The notes under the pieces are model-generated. The model was not told the DNA's origin. It ran no database searches and was given only the letters and a program-made list of their open reading frames with translations. Below, in pieces: positions 18,932 through 26,256 of a stretch of 64,000 bases of DNA (positions are counted from its first letter, which is position 1; every line of letters starts with the position of its first letter). Source of the stretch: Pseudoalteromonas aliena SW19 (GTDB lineage: Bacteria; Pseudomonadota; Gammaproteobacteria; Enterobacterales; Alteromonadaceae); assembly GCF_014905615.1 (NCBI RefSeq), contig NZ_AQGU01000025.1:744001-808000 (forward strand), written 5' to 3'. The position numbers and the translations under genes are program-made.

Positions 18932-19948
18932 TTATTCGCTTTCATTTTCCATAAAACGTTGTAGCTGATCTTTTAAGTTTGGCGGAATACCTTTAATCAC
19001 TAACGTATCAGTTGCTTCGTTATACGTTACACGTTCACCTAAATGCTTACGCTCAAAACTTACACTTACTCCTCCACCAAGCCCTGAAAATTTAACCATA
19101 CTGGTTACGGTTTTTTTATCCACAGGGAAAGTTTCTTCCAAGTCGTAACTTTGTTCTTTGCAAAAGCTGTCAAACGGGCTGTCATCGCCTTTTGTAAGCG
19201 TTGCAGAAAGCTCACTTACGCTGGCATCTTCACCAGTAGTTACGCAGTCGTTACAGTAATCAAACACTTGTTTACGTAAATCATCCTTTTCTGATTTATC
19301 AAATTGTTGCTCAGATAAATAATCTTCGACTGCGCTAAGCATTACTTGGCTTTGCTGTTTTGAATCAATCCCCTCTTCACAGCCTAAAAAGTCTAAGAAA
19401 AAGTCAGCAACTTTACGACCCGCACGCCCTTTAATAAACGAAATATAACGATTATCTTCTGCCTGTGTATCCCACGCTGTTAAATCGATACGCGCTGCAA
19501 GTTGCATACGAGATATATCTAAATGACGAGAAGCCGCTAAATCGAGCTCTGAAGTCATTGAGTAGTGCTCTTTAATGTTAATCATCGCAATTAACATGTA
19601 ATCGGTAGCGACATACTGATAATGACAAAATACTAAATAGCCTGTTTCGCTAAATGCATACTTATCAAGTTCTTCTTTTAAAACTGTTGAGGCTTGCTCT
19701 GTCATGTGCCAAAAGCCAAGCTCGTCATTGCGGTAACTTTGCATTGCTGACGCAACAACACTGTTTTTATCGCCACTAAACGCACAGTAGCCTTTACCAG
19801 GCTTGCCATTGTATGCATGATGCAATTGCTCAATAAACACGGCCACTTTGTCATTAATGATCATTTCATCATTTCGAAGGTGAATTTGCGTATCATCGTC
19901 TTTTTTGTCTACATAATGAACGACTAATTTTTTAACGTCTGTTGTCAT
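18932..19948 (-). CDS. yejK: Nucleoid-associated protein YejK (NdpA)
   Basis: The 338-residue protein matches the YejK/NdpA family (37-kDa nucleoid-associated protein), recognisable from the N-terminal KKLVVHYVDK, the FIKGRAGRKVADFF segment near residue 170 and the C-terminal GIPPNLKDQLQRF. E. coli YejK associates with the nucleoid and interacts with topoisomerases. It is divergent from yejL, the conserved arrangement. The start lies within the 5' region of yejL, so the two genes share about 60 bases of promoter DNA. Confidence 0.93.
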   Translation of the reverse strand: MTTDVKKLVVHYVDKKDDDTQIHLRNDEMIINDKVAVFIEQLHHAYNGKPGKGYCAFSGDKNSVVASAMQSYRNDELGFWHMTEQASTVLKEELDKYAFSETGYLVFCHYQYVATDYMLIAMINIKEHYSMTSELDLAASRHLDISRMQLAARIDLTAWDTQAEDNRYISFIKGRAGRKVADFFLDFLGCEEGIDSKQQSQVMLSAVEDYLSEQQFDKSEKDDLRKQVFDYCNDCVTTGEDASVSELSATLTKGDDSPFDSFCKEQSYDLEETFPVDKKTVTSMVKFSGLGGGVSVSFERKHLGERVTYNEATDTLVIKGIPPNLKDQLQRFMENESE

Positions 19949-20010
19949 CTTTGTTTTTCACGCCTCTAGTGTTAAAATACGGGAATATAACTATTTTATT
20001 GAACCAACTG

Positions 20011-20223
20011 ATGCCAATCTTATCAAAATACTCTAACGAAGAAGTAGAACAAATCGTCGATCAGCTTATTGATGTGCTAACTAAGCACAATGCGCCGGTT
20101 GATTTAAGTCTAATGTGTTTAGGAAATTCTATCACGCATATCCTAAAAGAGCATGTACCAACAGGGAAAAGACAAGCCGTCACTGAGAACTTTGCAAAAG
20201 CTCTTTCACAGTCGGTTAAATAG
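20011..20223 (+). CDS. yejL: DUF1414 protein YejL
   Basis: The 70-residue protein starts at MPILSKYSNEEVEQIVDQL (ATG at 20011), which matches the family; a longer frame upstream is not conserved-looking. It is a small helical, acidic cytoplasmic protein of unknown function that nearly always sits between yejK and yejM. It ends 5 bases before the yejM start, so the two are co-transcribed. Confidence 0.92.
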   Translation: MPILSKYSNEEVEQIVDQLIDVLTKHNAPVDLSLMCLGNSITHILKEHVPTGKRQAVTENFAKALSQSVK

Positions 20224-20228
20224 ACTCT

Positions 20229-21722
20229 ATGAATTTATCGCAGCACAATCAGTTTTCATCAAAAGCGAGTCAGTTGTTAAGCTGGGGGCATTGGTTTACC
20301 TTTGCCAATATCGGTTTAGCGCTCTTAATTAGTTTAAGCTATTTATTTGCCGACTCGCCGCCAACAAGCTTTATGGGCATCACTTATATGCTAGTGACAT
20401 GGTTAAGCCACACTAGTTTTATTGCCTTTATAGCGTTTGTGCTGACGGTATTCCCGCTTAGTTTAGTTTTCCCCTACCCCAGACATATTCGCGGCATGGC
20501 TGCTGTCATTGCTACGTGTGGGGCTTCGTTACTGACGCTTGATGCTTATGTCTATTTTAATTTAGGGTATCATTTAAGCACATCGGCCTTACCAGAAATT
20601 TTATCGCTTTTATGGCATCGCTTAACTAGCTCTCCGGCGTTAACAACAATACTTGCAAGCGCTGTTGTTCTGCTCATATTAGGATTTCAATTAATTGTCA
20701 GTAACTTTACGTGGCAACGTTTAGAACAACTAAAACAATTGAAATTTGCTCGATATGCAATTTCATTTTTAATTATGTGTTTTGCACTTAGCCATAGCAT
20801 TCATATTTGGGCCGATGCAAATTTAAAATTTGATATTACTAAGCAAGATAACGTCCTACCACTTTCGTATCCTACGACAGCTAAAAGCTTATTAGCTAAA
20901 AACGATTTGCTTGATATAGAGAGCTACAACCAAGCACATAACGTTAAAATTAATAACCAAAATATTAATTACCAAATACCGACACCTTTGGCAAAGTGTG
21001 ACGATTATGCACAAAAGAATATTGATATATTTGTTTTTGAAACAGATAAACAACTTGCAGATTTTATTGCAAATAAAACAGTTTATAAAACAAAGCAATT
21101 TTTGCAGCCAACAGATCATGACGATATGCTATTTAGCTTAGTATATGGTTTGCCCGCTTTTTATAAAATGGCAATTTTAAAAGATAAAACGCTACCCGCT
21201 TGGCAAAGTCAGCGTCGAAGCATAGAAATAAAAGGGATAGACGAGCTAAGCTTTATTAACGATCAAGCCCACACTAATAGCGTTATTAGAGTTATTAAAG
21301 GGTCTGACACGCTGATCTCTCATGATGAAACTAGCCAGTTTTTCGCCTTCAGCTTAGCAAGTGATAGCCAAGAAGTTGTGACGACTTCTGTTTTATATAG
21401 CTCTGATAAGCGAATTTCAAAAGTAGATGGACTAATTCAGCCAAGCGATTTAATGGCAACAAGTGTGGGTCAGTATCTAAATTGCAAAGCTATTGCAAAA
21501 CAAACTATGCTGGGTGTTAATTTATACAAGAAAAAAGACGACATGGGCGTAAATTACTCCCAAGGCGTGGTGATAGCTTATAAGAAAGATAGAATTACAC
21601 TTATTGATTCAGATGGAAACTTTAAAAATATCTCTGCCGCTGAGGGGTTTTCTATAGAGCAAGGGCTAGATATTCCATTTTTAGTTCAAAGCATTAAAAA
21701 ATTAAAAACATTTACGCAGTAA
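20229..21722 (+). CDS. yejM: Divergent YejM/PbgA-like inner-membrane protein
   Basis: E. coli YejM (PbgA) is an inner-membrane protein with five membrane helices and a sulfatase-like periplasmic domain; it controls LpxC stability and lipopolysaccharide synthesis. Here the first 195 residues show the five helices, followed by the conserved LPLSYPTTAKSLLAKNDLLD linker, given in part as SYPTTAKSLLAKN. The periplasmic part is much shorter (497 residues in all against about 586) and strongly diverged: NIDIFVFET replaces the usual core strand, and only the FSLVYGLP segment and the C-terminal end align by eye. Context with yejK-yejL supports the identity. Confidence 0.82.
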   Translation: MNLSQHNQFSSKASQLLSWGHWFTFANIGLALLISLSYLFADSPPTSFMGITYMLVTWLSHTSFIAFIAFVLTVFPLSLVFPYPRHIRGMAAVIATCGASLLTLDAYVYFNLGYHLSTSALPEILSLLWHRLTSSPALTTILASAVVLLILGFQLIVSNFTWQRLEQLKQLKFARYAISFLIMCFALSHSIHIWADANLKFDITKQDNVLPLSYPTTAKSLLAKNDLLDIESYNQAHNVKINNQNINYQIPTPLAKCDDYAQKNIDIFVFETDKQLADFIANKTVYKTKQFLQPTDHDDMLFSLVYGLPAFYKMAILKDKTLPAWQSQRRSIEIKGIDELSFINDQAHTNSVIRVIKGSDTLISHDETSQFFAFSLASDSQEVVTTSVLYSSDKRISKVDGLIQPSDLMATSVGQYLNCKAIAKQTMLGVNLYKKKDDMGVNYSQGVVIAYKKDRITLIDSDGNFKNISAAEGFSIEQGLDIPFLVQSIKKLKTFTQ

Positions 21723-21731
21723 TTGCCGCGC

Positions 21732-21766
21732 ATAACCTAGCTTGCTAAACCGCCATGCTAGGTTAT
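21732..21766 (+). terminator. Terminator-like hairpin after yejM
   Basis: A perfect 10-bp stem ATAACCTAGC/GCTAGGTTAT with a 15-base loop starts 10 bases after the yejM stop and is followed by a short T-rich tract. It probably ends the yejL-yejM transcript. Confidence 0.65.
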
Positions 21767-21822
21767 AGTTTTACTTTCACGTGCACTATTAGCAAAGTAA
21801 AACAAATCCAAGGAGGGCAGTT

Positions 21823-22308
21823 ATGTGTAAACATTCTCGTTACTTTTTATATGTATTTTGCTTCTCAATTAGTCTATGCAGTAACGCCACAACCTACTAC
21901 AAATGTGTCACAGCAAAAGGGACTATATTTTCTCAATTCCCTTGTGATGATCAAGCAACTACGTACAAAGTAAATACCACCAACGTACTCCAAACAGCTC
22001 CTAAAACAGATTACAACAAACAGTTAAACGATATTGAGCGTGAAAGAATACTAAGCATGTTACAAGCTCAGCTTCGAAGTAATAACCATAAATTAGCTAT
22101 ACTCGACCGTGAAAAACAGCGCGACGAATATAAACAACAGCAACGGCTCAGTCATATTCTAAGTGATGATGACAAAAAGCGTATTGCTAAAGATATTACT
22201 AAACAGATCAAGTTAATAAATAAAACACATAAAAAAGAAGCCTTTGTTATTTCTAAAAAAATTAAAAAGCTCGAAAAAGAAATAACCCTATACCAGCAAA
22301 CAAAATAA
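21823..22308 (+). CDS. Secreted DUF4124-domain protein, coiled-coil
   Basis: The 161-residue protein has a signal peptide (about residues 1-22, cleaving near SNATTYYKC). A DUF4124-like motif follows, with YYKCVTAKGTIFSQFPC containing the paired cysteines. The C-terminal two thirds is charged, rich in K, Q and R, and likely a helical coiled coil. A strong AAGGAGG ribosome site precedes the ATG. The family is periplasmic and of unknown function. It stands alone between yejM and aceK. Confidence 0.75.
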   Translation: MCKHSRYFLYVFCFSISLCSNATTYYKCVTAKGTIFSQFPCDDQATTYKVNTTNVLQTAPKTDYNKQLNDIERERILSMLQAQLRSNNHKLAILDREKQRDEYKQQQRLSHILSDDDKKRIAKDITKQIKLINKTHKKEAFVISKKIKKLEKEITLYQQTK

Positions 22309-22413
22309 AACTCGCATAAAGGCGTAAGGCGTAATTTAGCTTGGTTTTAAATCCAAAATAACATACCCTTAACACAATAGAGTATAAACTCTAACATGTA
22401 TTAAGGAGTGCTT

Positions 22414-24132
22414 ATGCAGCCACGTAATATTGCTGAATTAATTTTAACCGGCTTTAAAAAGCACTATAAACTATTTCAAAAAATCACCGCTAAAGCCCCG
22501 CTCGCTTTCGCTAATAAAAACTGGCAAGCAATTAATGATATTAGCCGCCTGCGGATTAGTTATTATGATGATCGTGTTAACGAAACCACCCAGTCTTTAA
22601 AAAAAGCCCATCCTACAGATACCCTCGACGAAGTTTTTTGGCTTGAAGTAAAAAAAGTATATCAACACTTTTTATGCTTTCACCCTCAAGCCGAGCTTGC
22701 TGAAACATTTTATAATTCAGTATTTTGTCGTTTGTATCACAGGCGCTACTTTCACAACGACTTTATATTTGTACAGGCGACATTAAAAGATGCGCCATCG
22801 GTACCGGTAGAGTCTGAGTACCGGAGTTATTTCCCGGTAGTTGATGGCTTAAAACCAACAATTAAGCGCATTATTAACCATTTTGATTTTAAAGCCCCGT
22901 TTGTCGATTTAGAGCGTGATATTCGCCTGCTTGTTAAGGCATTTTATAAACAAGCGCCCGACACACACCATCAGCCATGGCAAATGCGTTTTGATATACT
23001 CCATACTGCATTTTATCGTAACAAAGCCGCGTATATCGTTGGCCGAGTAGTTTCTCAAAGCGGTGTGCAGCCATTTATTATTGCAGTCCTTCACCATGAA
23101 GATAAAGGCCTATATTTAGACGCCCTACTCACTAAATCATCACAAATGCGTGTTATTTTTGGCTTTGCGCGTGCTTATTTTATGGTAGAAACGCATGCCC
23201 CTTCGGCGCTAGTTCGGTTTTTAAATCAATTAATGCCCAATAAAACTATTGCTGAGCTTTACAATGCTATTGGTTTTCATAAACAAGGTAAAACAGAGTT
23301 TTATCGTGAGTTTTTAAATCACTTAACGCACTCGAATGACGAGTTTACCATAGCACCTGGCACCCCAGGTATGGTGATGATGGTATTTACACTGCCCTCA
23401 TTTGGTTACGTATTTAAAGTAATAAAAGATAAATTTGGTGAAAGCAAGCCATTTGGCCGCGACACTGTTTTAAAACGCTACCAACTAGTAAAAAGCCATG
23501 ACCGTGTAGGCCGTATGGCCGATACCATAGAGTATTCCAATGTTGTATTTCCTTTGTCGCGTTTTGATAGTAACTTGCTTGAGCAGTTACATAAAACAAT
23601 TGGCTCATCTATGGTTATTGAAGGAGACTGGTTGATAATAAAACACCTTTACATTGAACGGCGTATGACACCTCTGAACCTGTTTTTAGAAAATGCAGAT
23701 GACGAAAGCGCAGCAGATGCCATTGAAGAATACGGCCAAGCACTCAAAGAAATGATTGCCGTTAATATATTTCCAGGTGATATGCTCTTAAAAAACTTTG
23801 GGGTAAGTAAACACAAGCGCATTATTTTCTATGATTACGACGAAGTACAATATTTAACAGACATGAACTTTAGAGAACTACCGAAACCAAAAAGTTACGA
23901 CGACTATTTAACCGACGAACAGAGCTACTCGGTCGCACCCCAAGATGTTTTTCCTGAGCAGTTATGTACCTTTGTTACACCTAACCCGACTTACAAACAG
24001 TTTTTGATAAGCACGCACCCTGAATTGCTTGATGTTAGTTTTTGGAAGCAAGCACAGCAGAATGTAAAGGATGGGCAAGTGAGTCACATTTATCCATATC
24101 CGACAGCACAGCGTTTTATCCACCACTGGTAA
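22414..24132 (+). CDS. aceK: Isocitrate dehydrogenase kinase/phosphatase
   Basis: AceK reversibly phosphorylates isocitrate dehydrogenase and so sets flux between the TCA cycle and the glyoxylate bypass. The 572-residue protein matches AceK over its length, with AETFYNSVFCRLYHRR near residue 100, the APGTPGMVMMVFTLPSFGYVFKVIKD nucleotide-binding region near residue 310 (APGTPGMVMMVF), and FPGDMLLKNFGVSK and FYDYDEVQYL near 450-480. The ATG at 22414 is chosen over a GTG at 22408 because AAGGAG sits 5 bases upstream of it. aceA and aceB are not adjacent, unlike in E. coli. Confidence 0.95.
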   Translation: MQPRNIAELILTGFKKHYKLFQKITAKAPLAFANKNWQAINDISRLRISYYDDRVNETTQSLKKAHPTDTLDEVFWLEVKKVYQHFLCFHPQAELAETFYNSVFCRLYHRRYFHNDFIFVQATLKDAPSVPVESEYRSYFPVVDGLKPTIKRIINHFDFKAPFVDLERDIRLLVKAFYKQAPDTHHQPWQMRFDILHTAFYRNKAAYIVGRVVSQSGVQPFIIAVLHHEDKGLYLDALLTKSSQMRVIFGFARAYFMVETHAPSALVRFLNQLMPNKTIAELYNAIGFHKQGKTEFYREFLNHLTHSNDEFTIAPGTPGMVMMVFTLPSFGYVFKVIKDKFGESKPFGRDTVLKRYQLVKSHDRVGRMADTIEYSNVVFPLSRFDSNLLEQLHKTIGSSMVIEGDWLIIKHLYIERRMTPLNLFLENADDESAADAIEEYGQALKEMIAVNIFPGDMLLKNFGVSKHKRIIFYDYDEVQYLTDMNFRELPKPKSYDDYLTDEQSYSVAPQDVFPEQLCTFVTPNPTYKQFLISTHPELLDVSFWKQAQQNVKDGQVSHIYPYPTAQRFIHHW

Positions 24133-24148
24133 ACGCAAGGACAGATAC

Positions 24149-25087
24149 ATGAATATAAGTAAAATAGATTTAAATTTACTCGTTTACCTCGACACACTAC
24201 TGCGAGAATGTAACGTAACACGCGCTGCAAACCAATTAAGTATCACACAACCGGCGATGAGTAACGGCCTGAAACGATTGCGTAACCTATTCAACGATCC
24301 GATTTTAGTGCGTACCAGCGATGGTATGGTCCCTACAGAGCGCGCATTAGAGCTGCAACCTGTGATACGCGGCATCTTAATGACGCTTGAAGAGACTCTC
24401 GCCCCTAATAGAGAGTTTGAAGCAAGCCAGAGTAAGCGTGTATTTAGAATAATGGCCAGCGATTACGCTGCCAGCACCCTTGCCCCTAAGCTGCTAAGTA
24501 AATTGCACGAAGAAGCGCCTGATACAACCTTAGACATACTCACGCCAAGTGATGTTACCTTTCATGACGTTGAAAATGGTAAAGTAGATATGGCAATCAA
24601 CCGCTTTGAAAATCTACCGCAATCGTTTCATCACAAACGTATTTGGAAAGATAGCTTTTGCTGCTTAGTAAAAGCCGATAATCCAATAATTGAAAACTTC
24701 AGTCTTGATAGCTATTTAAAAGCACGTCATATATGGGTGAGTAAAACTGGTTTTGGCGTCGGTGTGGGTATGGATCCAAAAGACGTACAAAAATTAGGTT
24801 GGGTTGACGAAGCACTCGCACACTTTGGTAAGCACCGTAATATTGCTACGTTTACACGTAATTACCATGTAGCAATTCATTTAGCAAAAGAGAAAAACCT
24901 GATTGCGACTCTACCATCTAAAGCCGCAAATATTTACCTAGACGATGCTGGTCTTAAAATTTTAGAACCTCCTTTTCCTATTCCGCCCTTTGAGCTTGAC
25001 ATGATCTGGAGCCCACTTTTACACAGAGATGCTAGCCATATTTGGCTACGTCAAAAAGTAGCCGAGGTGGCAGAAGAGCTAAAATAA
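24149..25087 (+). CDS. LysR-family transcriptional regulator
   Basis: The 312-residue protein has the LysR winged helix-turn-helix at residues 5-65 (LNLLVYLDTLLRECNVTRAA, ITQPAMSNGLKRLR) and a type 2 periplasmic-binding-like effector domain. The N-terminus resembles the NodD/LeuO-like subgroup. It starts 16 bases after aceK with an AAGGA site and may be co-transcribed with it. The target genes are unknown. A terminator follows at 25120-25148. Confidence 0.88.
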   Translation: MNISKIDLNLLVYLDTLLRECNVTRAANQLSITQPAMSNGLKRLRNLFNDPILVRTSDGMVPTERALELQPVIRGILMTLEETLAPNREFEASQSKRVFRIMASDYAASTLAPKLLSKLHEEAPDTTLDILTPSDVTFHDVENGKVDMAINRFENLPQSFHHKRIWKDSFCCLVKADNPIIENFSLDSYLKARHIWVSKTGFGVGVGMDPKDVQKLGWVDEALAHFGKHRNIATFTRNYHVAIHLAKEKNLIATLPSKAANIYLDDAGLKILEPPFPIPPFELDMIWSPLLHRDASHIWLRQKVAEVAEELK

Positions 25088-25119
25088 CTTTATTACACGA
25101 TCCCTTGTAAAAATTGCTA

Positions 25120-25148
25120 GGCTAATTTAAAAAACAATTAGCCTTTTT
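25120..25148 (+). terminator. Terminator after the LysR gene
   Basis: An 8-bp stem GGCTAATT/AATTAGCC with an 8-base A-rich loop is followed by five T. It lies 32 bases after the stop codon. Confidence 0.85.
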
Positions 25149-25201
25149 ACTAAAAAATAAAAATAAACATTTAAAATCATTAAGTTAAAAAACAAACTTT
25201 A

Positions 25202-25217
25202 TGGAACGGCCTTTGCT
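25202..25217 (+). promoter_or_regulatory. Sigma-54 (RpoN) promoter
   Basis: TGGAACG, four bases, then TTGCT match the -24/-12 consensus (TGGCACG-N4-TTGCW) with one substitution and with correct GG-to-GC spacing. It lies 45 bases upstream of the start of the ferritin-like protein, so it very likely drives that gene. An enhancer-binding protein site was not identified. Confidence 0.75.
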
Positions 25218-25261
25218 TCAGTTAAATAGAAGTTTACATTCATTTAATTAAAGAGGTCATT

Positions 25262-25705
25262 ATGAACACCCATCAAGGAACAGAAGTAAATCATATTACA
25301 GACATCATCCAAGTAATGAACAGTGGCATCGACTTTTATGCAAAGGCTCAAGAAAAAATTGAAGACCCGGCAATTGGTGCACTTTTTCAGCGTATGATTG
25401 ACGCACGAAAAGTAAGCGTTGAACGCCTGCAACCTTATGCTATTAACGAAAAAGGTGAGCGTGAGGATGGTTCTTCATTTGCTATTGAGGCACGCCGTGC
25501 TTATACCGCGTTACTCACTACATTTAGCTCAAACAACGACAGCATATATGTAAAAGAGCTTGAGGAGGTTGAAGATAAAACACTCGCAGAAATTAAATCA
25601 GCAATGGATAAACCACAACCTGCTGATTGTGAAGCGGCACTAGCTAAAACCTTGCTAACAATGCAAAGCTGTCATGCAGAAATGAGTCGCATGCAAAAAA
25701 ATTAG
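25262..25705 (+). CDS. PA2169-family ferritin-like four-helix-bundle protein (DUF2383)
   Basis: The 147-residue protein matches the PA2169/DUF2383 family: helical throughout, with INDIIQVMNSGIDFY-like first helix, E-rich helices and no signal peptide. Members have a ferritin-like four-helix fold and uncertain function, often linked to stress. The family's pattern of carboxylates (EKIEDP, EAR, EE) is visible, but metal ligands cannot be fixed by eye. An AGAGG ribosome site precedes the ATG. A sigma-54-type promoter lies just upstream. Confidence 0.82.
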   Translation: MNTHQGTEVNHITDIIQVMNSGIDFYAKAQEKIEDPAIGALFQRMIDARKVSVERLQPYAINEKGEREDGSSFAIEARRAYTALLTTFSSNNDSIYVKELEEVEDKTLAEIKSAMDKPQPADCEAALAKTLLTMQSCHAEMSRMQKN

Positions 25706-25731
25706 TCATTGCTAAAATATAATTAAACCTA

Positions 25732-25995
25732 GGCCGTGTTGACCTTTCGTGATTAATTTTGCAGCAGACTGTTTGGTATTTAGGCAAGGCAGCGCCTATG
25801 TAGTGTGGTTATTCCCCATAAATAGGCGATAACGCAGCATAAATGCCAAACATGCGCTGCCCTTTGGGTTCTTTCTAGGGACGATTAACTCTTTGTTGCT
25901 CGGTTTTTACTTAGCCCACTAGGTTACAAACCTCGCGCCGCGATTTAATCGCCCCTAGATTGAACAAATTTCAATCCACAAAGATCAACACGCCC
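25732..25995. mobile_element. 264-bp MITE (family A, copy 2)
   Basis: This non-coding element has ends GGCCGTGTTGACCTTT and, complemented, GGGCGTGTTGATCTTT. A TA duplication flanks it (25730-25731 and 25996-25997). It is nearly identical to copy 1 at 13050-13361 apart from lacking about 48 internal bases. It lies 27 bases after the ferritin-like gene. Confidence 0.85.
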
Positions 25996-26256
25996 TAGTA
26001 CGATTGGGTTTAATTATTCAATCTAAGCCTAACGTTAGATAAATTTATTATCTAACATTCAGATTATTTATCCTCGGTGGTAAAACATCAACTGTTTTGC
26101 CACTTTCCCGCCAATTTTCATCTCACTTAATAGCCTTAAAATACTTTTTTTTCATTTTTTTTGATTTAAATTTTTTTCGTCACATCTTTGTAAAAATAGC
26201 GTTCTATTATTAACCCCACCAATCTGGACTAGACCAGAAAACATGAGGTTCATTTA
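25996..26256. other. Upstream region of the aminophosphonate TonB-receptor gene
   Basis: After the MITE, a 9-bp stem GTTAGATAA/TTATCTAAC (26034-26056) without a T-run is seen. Then comes AT-rich DNA with a possible -10 box TATTAT at 26205-26210, the operator-like near-palindrome at 26223-26238, and a GAGG ribosome site before the ATG at 26257. No gene is visible. Confidence 0.6.
26223..26238. promoter_or_regulatory. Putative operator of the GntR/PhnR-type regulator, site 1
   Basis: TCTGGACTAGACCAGA is a near-perfect palindrome. Its exact reverse complement occurs at 35276-35291 in front of phnW. The GGNCTAGNCC core resembles sites of the HutC/UTRA subfamily of GntR regulators, such as those of DasR. 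It lies just downstream of a likely -10 box and 18 bases before the receptor start, a repressor position. Confidence 0.75.

Noticed and set aside
20229..21722. yejM considered as a truncated pseudogene
   Set aside because: The frame is open and both the membrane half and C-terminal end are retained, so a compact functional gene is more likely.
21755..21973. 72-codon frame overlapping the DUF4124 gene
   Set aside because: Alternative frame; the DUF4124 frame has the ribosome site, signal peptide and motif.
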